From assembly GCA_947481355.1 (NCBI GenBank), contig CANKGM010000002.1, positions 1 through 33,379 of the forward strand: 33,379 bases of DNA, given 5' to 3'. Within the stretch, counting starts at the first letter, position 1; every line of letters begins with the position of its first letter. Made by a program: the position numbers and the translations under genes. This document shows, piece by piece, positions 8,739 through 17,452 of the stretch. This DNA is from Chitinophagaceae bacterium. Lineage in GTDB: Bacteria; Bacteroidota; Bacteroidia; Chitinophagales; Chitinophagaceae. The notes under the pieces are model-generated. The model searched no databases and was not told the DNA's origin. It worked only from the letters and a program-made list of their open reading frames with translations.

Positions 8739-9566
8739 ATGGATTTCAAGTCACTTTATTTGTGTATTTTGCCATTAACCAAAAACAAATGCTTGCTAAA
8801 GGAAATCATTATAGCAGTTCAGTCTTATTTTAAAGCGCATGATTTTATTAAAGAACATAAGCTTTGGAGATGGATCTTTATCCCAGGAATATTGTACGCT
8901 ATCTTATTTGGGGTGAGTATTTATTTTTTTGGAAAATCTGCTACAGCAGTAATTTCTTACCTAACAATAGATACCGGATTACAAAGTTGGTTAGATAAAT
9001 TACAAAGCAGCTGGCTCGGATTTTTATTTGCGGTTGGAGGTATTGTACTATGGCTGATCCTAATGCTACTTTACTTTTCGCTCTTTAAATATTTATGGTT
9101 AGTTATCGGGGCTCCACTATTCGCCTTCTTAAGTGATAAAACATTTTCAATACTTGAAGGAAATGAATACACTTTTAACTTAAATAGATATTTAATTCAT
9201 ATAAAAAAAGGCGTCTTTACAGCAATTCGAAATTCATTATGGCAAACTGTATACGTAGTCTCCATAATTTTTTTATCCGTACTCCCAATAATTGGCTGGG
9301 CCACACCTATATTAGCAATCATGATTGAGTGTTACTACTATGGATTTTCGATGGTAGATTACTCATGCGAAGGAAACAAGATGAATTACACTAAAGCATC
9401 CGATTTCATTAGCCACCATAAAGGATTAGCTATTGGCAATGGAATTATATTCTATCTCATGCATTTTGTTATTTTCATAGGTTGGATATTTGCTCCATCC
9501 TATGCAATAATTGCCTCGGCAATCAGCATGCAGGAATTAAAATCTAAAGAAACAAGACTTCAATAA
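8739..9566 (+). CDS. EI24-domain (CysZ-like) integral membrane protein
   Basis: Multi-TM protein with the EI24 layout (SYFKAHDFIKEHKLWRW..., VIGAPLFAFLSDK, IECYYYGFSMVDYSCE). The tracked start at 8487 overlaps the antisense SLC13 gene; the in-frame ATG at 8739 is more plausible. Confidence 0.75.
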   Translation: MDFKSLYLCILPLTKNKCLLKEIIIAVQSYFKAHDFIKEHKLWRWIFIPGILYAILFGVSIYFFGKSATAVISYLTIDTGLQSWLDKLQSSWLGFLFAVGGIVLWLILMLLYFSLFKYLWLVIGAPLFAFLSDKTFSILEGNEYTFNLNRYLIHIKKGVFTAIRNSLWQTVYVVSIIFLSVLPIIGWATPILAIMIECYYYGFSMVDYSCEGNKMNYTKASDFISHHKGLAIGNGIIFYLMHFVIFIGWIFAPSYAIIASAISMQELKSKETRLQ

Positions 9567-9575
9567 ATAAACAGC

Positions 9576-10274
9576 ATGGATTCAGTGGTTTACCTTTTAC
9601 CTATCGCATTAGCAGAAGATGGATATGATACATTGCCTGCATACCTGGTTGAAAAAATAAATTTATGCCAGGTTTTTTTTGCAGAAAATATCCGCACTGC
9701 TCGAAGAGCATTTAAAAAAATTGATCCAACCTTCAACATCGATAGCAGAGAATGGCATACCATTGAAGAAAATGAAGAAGCATCTCTTGAGCTTTTCAAG
9801 CAATGCATAAAACAGCAAAAAAAAATAGGAATTGTTAGTGAGTCGGGCTGCCCTGGCATTGCAGATCCTGGGCAAAAAATAATTTCATGCGCCCAAGAAT
9901 TAGGCACACTCATTAAACCAATAAGTGGGCCCAGCTCAATATTACTCGCCCTGATGGCAAGTGGCATGAATGGCCAATTTTTTACTTTCAATGGATATCT
10001 TCCTATAGAACCTGGAGAACGAGAAAAGAAAATTAAAGAGTTAGAAAAAAAAGCAACAGTTGACAATTGCACTCAACTCTTCATTGAAACACCATACAGA
10101 AATAATAGTCTAGTAAACGCCCTACTTAAAATTTGCAAGCAGGAAACAAAAATTTGTATCGCATTCAATATAAGTTCCAAAACCGAATCGATTAAAACCA
10201 AAACAGTTGCTGACTGGAATAAAAAAATTCCAGAAATACCAAAAGAGCCTGCCATGTTTCTCATCGGCAGATAG
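9576..10274 (+). CDS. RsmI-like SAM-dependent methyltransferase (tetrapyrrole methylase superfamily), short form
   Basis: VVYLLPIALAEDGYDTLPAYL, FFAENIRTARRAFK, GIVSESGCPGIADPGQKII, PISGPSSILLALMASGMNGQFFTFNGYLP. At 232 aa it lacks the C-terminal extension of canonical RsmI. Confidence 0.87.
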   Translation: MDSVVYLLPIALAEDGYDTLPAYLVEKINLCQVFFAENIRTARRAFKKIDPTFNIDSREWHTIEENEEASLELFKQCIKQQKKIGIVSESGCPGIADPGQKIISCAQELGTLIKPISGPSSILLALMASGMNGQFFTFNGYLPIEPGEREKKIKELEKKATVDNCTQLFIETPYRNNSLVNALLKICKQETKICIAFNISSKTESIKTKTVADWNKKIPEIPKEPAMFLIGR

Positions 10275-10318
10275 CCATATAGATAATCAAAAAGGAATTA
10301 CATAAAATTAAAACTACC

Positions 10319-11695
10319 TCAAAGACCTTTCTGACTAACCATGTAGATCATTTGAGACATAACTATGGCTCCTAGATTAAGTTCTCTTTCACTAACAGAT
10401 TCAAATACATCAGTGCGAGCATGATGAAGGTCCATATAACGTTGTGAGTCTGGATTGAACCCAATGGTTGCAGTACCCAATTCACTCAACGGTCCAATAT
10501 CAGCTCCTCCTCCACCTAGGGTAAATTCTGTTGCACCATAAGGTTGAAATAAATTCTTCCATGACATGATTTTAAGACTTTTAGCTTGATCACAAGTAAA
10601 ACCAAAACCGCGAGGGGTAAATCCTCCCGCATCACTCTCCATAGCCATGATGAATTTTTTCCCTTCCTTTTTTGCAATCTCAGCATACATATCACCTCCA
10701 CGTGAACCATTTTCTTCATTCATAAACATCACAGCCCGTATACTTCTTTTAGGACGAATTCCCAGTGCTTTAAATACTCTTAATACTTCAATACTTTGCA
10801 TACAACCTGTTCCATCATCATGTGCACCCTCTGCTAAATCCCAACTATCAAGATGGCCCCCAACAGTTATAATTTCATCAGGAATTTCAGCGCCATGCAT
10901 CTCACCAACTACATTGTAGGATGGCTCGTCAGCAAGCATTTTACATGTTGTCTTTAAATAAATTGATTTTACTAATCCGCTATTCAATGCTTTGCTAAGT
11001 TCAACTGCTCCAATGGTACTGATTGCTACAGCAGGAATTTTAGGTTTATCTTCTTCGTATACTGTCACTCCTGTATGAGGTAAGTCATCCAGTTCAGGAG
11101 ACAGTGTTCTTACTATAACACCTGCAGCTCCAAATGCGGCAGCTTTCGATGGACCATTCACCCTATACACTCCTGCTTCGCCATATGCTCGAAATGTATT
11201 GATGTGTCTAGGGTCCATCCTAAAATTAAAAAACACAATCTTACCCTTTATTTTCTCTTTTCCAAACTCCTCCATTTCTTTGAAACTCTTAATTTCAATC
11301 ACATTGGCAGTAAGTCCTGCCATACCTGTGCCTACAGCATTGCCCAGTGCAACTATATTCAATGGCATTATCTTACCATTATTTAAAATAGCTTTCCCAA
11401 TTTCCTTGTCTCCCCGAATCCAATGAGGCACCATACAAGGTTGAAGATAGACTGTATCGGCCCCAGCTTCCTTGAGCATACGTGCAGTTTCAATTACAGC
11501 TTTTGCCGCACCAACTGATCCCGAAAGACGAGGACCAATTTTTTTACAAAGAATCCTCAAGTTTGAATAAGCGGTTCCATTCATAAAGATTTCATCGGAA
11601 ATCCGCTTGAACATAATCGAATCTTCAGCATGTTGAGCCATACTAAACATAACGACCAATAAAAAAAACATTGTCGAGGCTAGCTTCTTTTTCAT
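10319..11695 (-). CDS. Secreted M28-family zinc peptidase with PA domain (carboxypeptidase Q-like)
   Basis: Signal peptide; VGGHLDSWDLAEGAHDDGTGCMQSIEVLR (metal-binding H and D), FMNEENGSRGG, AMESDAGGFTP, DLHHARTDVFES. Confidence 0.92.
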   Translation of the reverse strand: MKKKLASTMFFLLVVMFSMAQHAEDSIMFKRISDEIFMNGTAYSNLRILCKKIGPRLSGSVGAAKAVIETARMLKEAGADTVYLQPCMVPHWIRGDKEIGKAILNNGKIMPLNIVALGNAVGTGMAGLTANVIEIKSFKEMEEFGKEKIKGKIVFFNFRMDPRHINTFRAYGEAGVYRVNGPSKAAAFGAAGVIVRTLSPELDDLPHTGVTVYEEDKPKIPAVAISTIGAVELSKALNSGLVKSIYLKTTCKMLADEPSYNVVGEMHGAEIPDEIITVGGHLDSWDLAEGAHDDGTGCMQSIEVLRVFKALGIRPKRSIRAVMFMNEENGSRGGDMYAEIAKKEGKKFIMAMESDAGGFTPRGFGFTCDQAKSLKIMSWKNLFQPYGATEFTLGGGGADIGPLSELGTATIGFNPDSQRYMDLHHARTDVFESVSERELNLGAIVMSQMIYMVSQKGL

Positions 11696-11818
11696 TTTTG
11701 GATTATTTCAAAGTGATAGAACAATTCTAGATCACCGAAATTAAGCATGAAAGTCTCAGAAATATCACCCTTGCTTAAACTTTATTATAGCTAATTTCGT
11801 TAAATGAAAAATAGGCAT

Positions 11819-12952
11819 ATGAATATTGGGATTGTTTGTTATCCCACCTTCGGTGGGAGTGGAGTACTGGCAACAGAGTTGGGAAAAGCACTTGCAGACA
11901 TGGGGCACAATGTTCATTTCATCACATACCAACAACCTGTGAGGCTAACAGGATTTAGTGCAAATATCTTTTTTCACGAAGTACGTGTACCAACTTATCC
12001 TTTATTCGACTTCCCTCCATATGAAACCGCACTTTCTAGTACACTGGTAGACGTAGTCAAAAACAATCATTTAGACCTGCTGCATGTACACTATGCTATA
12101 CCCCATGCCTCTGCAGCATATATGGCAAAAAAAATTCTTGAACATGAGGGCATCCATATTCCCTTCATTACCACATTGCATGGCACAGACATAACCTTAG
12201 TAGGGAAAGACAAAACGTATGCACCAGTAGTTTCATTCTCCATCAACCAAAGTGATGCCATTACCGCAGTGTCTAATAACTTAAGGGAAGAAACATTTGC
12301 AAACTTTAAGATCGAGAAAGAGATAAGCGTCATCCATAATTTTGTTGATATCCATAGATTCAATAAAAAACCAATTGATGCATTTCGAAAGGTGATCGCA
12401 CCTGAAGGAGAAAAGATTATTTTACACGCCTCTAATTTTAGAAAAATAAAGCGCATTGCTGATGTTATTCATACTTATGATTCAATAAGAAAAGAAATTC
12501 CAGCCAAACTGCTTTTAGTAGGAGATGGGCCCGAAAGACCTATGGCAGAGCAACTTTGTAGTGAATTGGGATTTGATGAAGATGCACGATTTGTGGGAAA
12601 GCAACAAGATATGGAAGAAATTTATGCGATTGCTGACCTGTTTTTACTGCCTTCAGAGTATGAAAGTTTTGGACTTTCAGCATTAGAAGCTATGGCTGCA
12701 GGAACTCCGATTATTGCAACCAATGCCGGTGGATTGCCAGAAATCATAACAGATGGGAAAAACGGTTTCTTAAGCGATATAGGAGATATAAAAAGCATGG
12801 GGGAAAATGCAAAAAAAATATTATCGAATGAGAAAACGCATAACTCATTTAAAATTGCAGCAAGAGAACAAGCGCTCAAATTTGATATAGACAATATTGT
12901 GCCCTTGTATGAATCTCTATATAAAAAGGTACTTGCTGAAGCTACCCTTTAA
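11819..12952 (+). CDS. bshA: N-acetyl-alpha-D-glucosaminyl L-malate synthase (bacillithiol biosynthesis)
   Basis: MNIGIVCYPTFGGSGVLATELGKALADMGHNVHFITYQQPVRL; TLHGTDITLVGKD; GT4 C-terminal ESFGLSALEAMAAGTPIIATNAGGLPEI. The internal ATG at 11819 matches the typical N-terminus better than the tracked 11804. Confidence 0.93.
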   Translation: MNIGIVCYPTFGGSGVLATELGKALADMGHNVHFITYQQPVRLTGFSANIFFHEVRVPTYPLFDFPPYETALSSTLVDVVKNNHLDLLHVHYAIPHASAAYMAKKILEHEGIHIPFITTLHGTDITLVGKDKTYAPVVSFSINQSDAITAVSNNLREETFANFKIEKEISVIHNFVDIHRFNKKPIDAFRKVIAPEGEKIILHASNFRKIKRIADVIHTYDSIRKEIPAKLLLVGDGPERPMAEQLCSELGFDEDARFVGKQQDMEEIYAIADLFLLPSEYESFGLSALEAMAAGTPIIATNAGGLPEIITDGKNGFLSDIGDIKSMGENAKKILSNEKTHNSFKIAAREQALKFDIDNIVPLYESLYKKVLAEATL

Positions 12953-12972
12953 ATGAAAGTAGCAGAAGAACA

Positions 12973-14253
12973 CTATTTATTTTTTAACCAGCTCTCAGGG
13001 TTTACAAAAGTAGATTCGATATTTACCACAAACATGATCTCTCCATCACCATCGTCATTTACACCAGCCTTTCCAAGTAATTGACCCATCTGTACCTCAA
13101 CTCCTTTTGATACATTGACAGAAGATAAATTATAATATGTTGTAAAATACTTACCATGCTTTATAGTGATGGTTTGGCTACCTGCAACATCATATATACT
13201 TGTAACAACCCCTTCAAATACTGCCTTTACATTGGCGCCAGGAGTAGTTTGAAGGGTAAGTCCGATATTATCTTCTATCAAAGACGTTCCTTCAATTTTT
13301 TGCTTTCCAAAACTTGCACTGATACTAGCCTTATCAACTGGCCAAGGAAGATTACCCCTATTGTTTTCAAAACCAACGGATATCTTAGTAACCTCTGGGG
13401 TATTCTCCAAAATATTCTCTTTACGGGCACTAACAGTTTTAATGGGCAGAGCAACCTTATTTTCAACAGCAGGTTTTGCTGCAATTTTTCTGGCCTCTTC
13501 TTCAGCTCTCTTCCTAGCTGCTTCAATTTCACGTTTAACAATGGCAGCAATAGCGTTTTGTAAACTACGTTCAATCTTACGCTTGGCTGCCATTTCTTTC
13601 TCGATTTCTTTCTCCCGCAGTTTCAACTTTGAAACAAACTGATTTTTTTCCTGCTTCTCCTCCTCCAATATTTCTTTTTGCTTCTTTTGCTCTTCTAATA
13701 CCTTTCCTTTTTCCTTTTTATTTAGAATGAGCAGCTGGATTTTTTCAGCAAGGGACTTACTAGTTTTGTTAATGTTTGCAGCCTGTTCATCGCGGTAATG
13801 TCTATAACTTTTTAAATAGGAAACACGACGAATAGCATCGTTAAAGCTTGATGCAGTAAAAATAAAATTCATCATATCATAACTACTCCTATTCTTGTAG
13901 GCATATTCAATAGTCTTTGCGTATTGACTTCTTAACGTATCAAGTTGCTTTTGTAGCCGGTATATCTCTCTATTATTGCTAAAAATAGTATTATCAATCA
14001 ATCGCATATCGTCGTTAAGATTATCAATAACAGCATATCGATTGCGCAACTTTTTTTCGATAAGTTTCAGTTGTGAAATATTCACCTTCTTATCTTTGGC
14101 TATTTCACTTTGTGCATTTTGCAAAGATGATATCTCTTGCTGAATTTCTTTGCGTTTTTTTTCTAACTCCTCACGAGTCTGGGAATACCCATTCAGTGCT
14201 ATAAAGAGAATAGATCCCATCAATAATATATAAAAAGCGCTTTTCCTCATCAA
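12973..14253 (-). CDS. EnvC-like coiled-coil protein with a degenerate LytM/M23 domain
   Basis: Signal peptide, long coiled coil (REELEKKRKEIQQEISSLQNAQSEIAK...), C-terminal M23-like fold (GLTLQTTPGANVKAVFEGVVTSIYDVAGSQTITIKHGKYFTTYYNLSSVNVSKGVEVQMGQLLGKAG). Confidence 0.88.
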   Translation of the reverse strand: MMRKSAFYILLMGSILFIALNGYSQTREELEKKRKEIQQEISSLQNAQSEIAKDKKVNISQLKLIEKKLRNRYAVIDNLNDDMRLIDNTIFSNNREIYRLQKQLDTLRSQYAKTIEYAYKNRSSYDMMNFIFTASSFNDAIRRVSYLKSYRHYRDEQAANINKTSKSLAEKIQLLILNKKEKGKVLEEQKKQKEILEEEKQEKNQFVSKLKLREKEIEKEMAAKRKIERSLQNAIAAIVKREIEAARKRAEEEARKIAAKPAVENKVALPIKTVSARKENILENTPEVTKISVGFENNRGNLPWPVDKASISASFGKQKIEGTSLIEDNIGLTLQTTPGANVKAVFEGVVTSIYDVAGSQTITIKHGKYFTTYYNLSSVNVSKGVEVQMGQLLGKAGVNDDGDGEIMFVVNIESTFVNPESWLKNK

Positions 14254-14314
14254 TTAATAATTAGGGATTTTGACTCAGCAAAATACTGTTTAATTAGGTG
14301 CATGACTTTGAGAA

Positions 14315-15121
14315 TCATTTAATCTTATAACTTTTAGGAATTGAAAATGGAAAGCTAAGCGGCTTATCAAATTCGACTTGCTTGAATTCGAGCTGAACAT
14401 CAATTTTTGTTTTTTCAGAGAGTGAAATCTTTCTCAATCCAGAAAACATCCAACTACCCACATTAGTATAGTCGGCATAAGTAAGATTAGCTGTTCTACT
14501 TCTTGTTACATCAATATCATCCAATTTACTAAATAATAAATTCAAGTCTTTTTTACTCACAGTGATGAAATGCTTAAATACTTCACCAAGGGTTGACATC
14601 GAAATGCTTTCACCTTGATCAGTAAAAGATGTAACATTTTTTTCTAGGTAAACAGGATTGCCCACAATCAAATCTTCCAAGGTTTTAAAATCAAAAGGAA
14701 CTTTCGTGATTTTTTGAAGATAGTCAAGTGGTTTACGCTGTATAGTGCGCTCTATTTTATCCATTATGACGACACTATCTTTCGTAATCAATACACGGTA
14801 AGCTTCTATGTTTAAAGCGGCAATTATAGACACCCAAATTGCACTATCTTTTTTCATCCTAACAAAGGCATTAAAATCAACGCGATTGTTTTTTTCGTCA
14901 TTATAATCAACCTTAACTTTTGAAGAAAAGGTATTGAATGTAATTTCCTTTGCCCCTATTTTGCTTATTATCTCTCGAACACTTTTTGCCGAGTCAGATT
15001 CCGCAGGATTAACAACAACTACAGCACTATCCCTTTTGGCAATCACTGTTGTAATCTTTCGGGTAGACCTACACGATGCGATCGAGATTGTCAGCAGCAT
15101 TAAAAAGAGGAATATCCTCAT
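14315..15121 (-). CDS. DUF4292-family outer-membrane lipoprotein
   Basis: Lipobox-like N-terminus (LLTISIASCRS); ITFNTFSSKVKVDYNDEKNNRVDFNAFVRMKKDSAIWVSIIAALNIEAYRVLITKDSVVIMDKIERT resembles DUF4292 proteins. Confidence 0.75.
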   Translation of the reverse strand: MRIFLFLMLLTISIASCRSTRKITTVIAKRDSAVVVVNPAESDSAKSVREIISKIGAKEITFNTFSSKVKVDYNDEKNNRVDFNAFVRMKKDSAIWVSIIAALNIEAYRVLITKDSVVIMDKIERTIQRKPLDYLQKITKVPFDFKTLEDLIVGNPVYLEKNVTSFTDQGESISMSTLGEVFKHFITVSKKDLNLLFSKLDDIDVTRSRTANLTYADYTNVGSWMFSGLRKISLSEKTKIDVQLEFKQVEFDKPLSFPFSIPKSYKIK

Positions 15122-15132
15122 GAGTTTATTTT

Positions 15133-15600
15133 TTATTGTTTTCCTGTATGACCAAATCCACCTTGATTCCTAGCTGTCTCGTTAATCGCTTCAGTTTCTT
15201 CCCATTCTACTTGCACAATCTCCTGAAATACCATTTGAGCTATTCGATCTCCGTTATGGATTACTTGCAATTCGTTTGATAAATTAATTAATATCACCTT
15301 TATTTCACCACGATAATCTGCATCAATTGTACCGGGTGAATTTAAACAAGTGATGCCTTGCTTAAGAGCAAGTCCGCTGCGTGGCCTGATTTGTGCCTCA
15401 AGTCCGTTCTCCATTTCAAGAAAAATGCCTGTTGGAACAAGTATCCTTTGCATTGGATTCATCATCATATCCTCCTCAATAAACGCCCTGAGGTCCATTC
15501 CAGAAGAACCCACTGTTGCGTAGGCAGGAAGTTGATGTGATGAACGATTTATAATGCGAACTTTCAACGAAATGGTTTTTGCGAATTTACAACTATCCAA
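15133..15600 (-). CDS. dut: dUTP diphosphatase
   Basis: [62 protein letters not shown] and C-terminal [11 protein letters not shown]. Start uncertain: the real start may be a downstream TTG near 15566. Confidence 0.95.
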   Translation of the reverse strand: MDSCKFAKTISLKVRIINRSSHQLPAYATVGSSGMDLRAFIEEDMMMNPMQRILVPTGIFLEMENGLEAQIRPRSGLALKQGITCLNSPGTIDADYRGEIKVILINLSNELQVIHNGDRIAQMVFQEIVQVEWEETEAINETARNQGGFGHTGKQ

Positions 15601-15647
15601 AAGATTAGCGTACTCAAAAATATTATTTAGATATTTGATTTGCTAGA

Positions 15648-16130
15648 TCAGGATTTCTTCTCTAACAATACTGTAGCATAAGCTACTAGTCCTTCTTCCC
15701 TGCCAACAAAACCCATTTTTTCAGTGGTTGTTGCTTTAACCGATACATCATCAATAGATATAGTTAAAATACTGGCTATAACCTGTTGCATCGCATTGAC
15801 ATAAGGCTTAATCTTTGGGGCCTCTAAGCATAATGAACTATCTACATTCACTACTTGATATCCCTTTGCTTTGATCAACTGAAATGTCTTTTCCAACAAA
15901 ATTTTACTATCGATATTCTTGTAGGCTTGATCTGTATCTGGAAAATGTACTCCAATATCGCCGAGGGCTAAGGCCCCAAGCATGGCATCGCAAATTGCAT
16001 GAAGCAAAACATCGGCATCACTATGCCCTTTAGCTCCTTTATGATGTGGAATCTTTACTCCCCCAATAAATAGGTCACGGTCTTCTACCAATTGATGAAA
16101 GTCTATGCCAAATCCTATTCTATACGCCAT
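15648..16130 (-). CDS. ispF: 2-C-methyl-D-erythritol 2,4-cyclodiphosphate synthase
   Basis: RIGFGIDFHQLVEDRDLFIGGVKIPHHKGAKGHSDADVLLHAICDAMLGALALGDIGVHFPDTD and KATTTEKMGFVGREEGL. Confidence 0.96.
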   Translation of the reverse strand: MAYRIGFGIDFHQLVEDRDLFIGGVKIPHHKGAKGHSDADVLLHAICDAMLGALALGDIGVHFPDTDQAYKNIDSKILLEKTFQLIKAKGYQVVNVDSSLCLEAPKIKPYVNAMQQVIASILTISIDDVSVKATTTEKMGFVGREEGLVAYATVLLEKKS

Positions 16131-16148
16131 GGATATTTTTTATAAAAG

Positions 16149-16180
16149 TAAGAAAAAAGAAAACGGCCCGGTGGGCCGCT
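16149..16180 (-). terminator. Intrinsic terminator downstream of porV
   Basis: Minus strand reads GCGGCCCACCGGGCCGTTTTCTTTTTTC: a GC-rich hairpin followed by a U-rich tract, between the porV stop (16206) and the ispF start (16130). Confidence 0.8.
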
Positions 16181-16205
16181 TCAAAATCATTTTATATAGG
16201 TTTAA

Positions 16206-17363
16206 TCAATACGTACTACTTCCACCACCTAGATCAAATAATAAACTAAATCTTATGGTGTTGGAAAGAGGATTTCGTGTAACCCCAGATCCCGAAGGGA
16301 TTAGATATGAAAAATTTAAATTCAAATTATTATAACTAAATCCAGCACCCATGGACAAATATTGTCTATTTCCTTTTGTTTGGTCCTCATAAAAATAACC
16401 AGCACGTACAGAAAATTGCTCGTTATATGTAAACTCAGTTCCAAGTGAAAAGTAAAACTCTTTCAGCTCTTCCTTAAACCCTCCAGGAGCATCCCCAAAA
16501 GAGCTAAACCAACTTCCCACTACACCCTTACTTCTATAGGTAGCCAAACCCAAACTATCATCTAATGTTGGAGGAGTTGGCACCATCAACTTATGGATAT
16601 CTGCTCCAAATGATAACTTATTCACTTCATTGTTGACAATACTATACACTCCACCAATGGTCAAATTAGCAGGTATAAAATCTTTTTGAGTGGCATCGCT
16701 TGTATAACTAATGCGAGAACCTAGATTGGTCATAGCTAATCCTAGATTCAGACCACCGCCATCTTCTCCCATATTAGAATAAAAAAGTCCAATATCGCCT
16801 GCAACAGCAGTTCCGGCTTTATATGAAACACCATTTACTGCTTGGCCACCAGCCAAGTTAGAATTTATATAACGCAAGGCAACACCCAAACTCATTACAT
16901 CTGATAGTTTTCTTGAATACCCGGCATCCAAAGCCAATTCACGAGGTCTAAATGAATTTAAATCGTTTCCTAGGTTGTCTGTAAATTGAATATTACCCAA
17001 ACTGAAATAACGCAATGAGCCTGAAATAGCTTGTGCTTCATCGAGTTGATAATATCCCGCCAATGAAGTAAGGTAAACATCATTCAATCCCAAATCTTTT
17101 AACCACGGAGTGTATGTCATGCCAATACCAGAAGGCTTATTCGCAAACGCATACTTTGCTACATTATAAAATTGAGCATTGGCATCTGGCGAAGTTGCCA
17201 CACCCAAATCACCCATTCCACCCGCACGTGCATCAGGAGAAATTCTTAAAAATGGGACTGCTGTCGTAACTACATTTATTGTATTGTTCGCCTGTGAATA
17301 CGCCGTTTGGGCTGTAGCTAAGAAAAGTAGACCGGCTGCAAAACAAAAAAGATTTCTTTTCAT
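16206..17363 (-). CDS. porV: Type IX secretion system outer-membrane channel component PorV (LptO)
   Basis: Signal peptide then NNTINVVTTAVPFLRISPDARAGGMGDLGVATSPDANAQFYN, FadL-like barrel. Lies directly downstream of porU. Confidence 0.93.
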   Translation of the reverse strand: MKRNLFCFAAGLLFLATAQTAYSQANNTINVVTTAVPFLRISPDARAGGMGDLGVATSPDANAQFYNVAKYAFANKPSGIGMTYTPWLKDLGLNDVYLTSLAGYYQLDEAQAISGSLRYFSLGNIQFTDNLGNDLNSFRPRELALDAGYSRKLSDVMSLGVALRYINSNLAGGQAVNGVSYKAGTAVAGDIGLFYSNMGEDGGGLNLGLAMTNLGSRISYTSDATQKDFIPANLTIGGVYSIVNNEVNKLSFGADIHKLMVPTPPTLDDSLGLATYRSKGVVGSWFSSFGDAPGGFKEELKEFYFSLGTEFTYNEQFSVRAGYFYEDQTKGNRQYLSMGAGFSYNNLNLNFSYLIPSGSGVTRNPLSNTIRFSLLFDLGGGSSTY

Positions 17364-17452
17364 ACATGTTTTTTGGAGGATAAACTTGGAATTAATGTTT
17401 GTAATCGCTTCGATATCAACCGGTTTGAATGTTAAAAATAAGGAAATTCCGG

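Noticed and set aside
9590-10072. 160-aa minus-strand ORF
   Set aside because: Fully antisense to the well-supported RsmI-like methylase; no recognisable domain.
13156-13563. 135-aa plus-strand ORF and overlapping 13361-13642 and 13278-13574 ORFs
   Set aside because: All lie inside the EnvC-like coiled-coil gene in other frames or strands; no domain signature.
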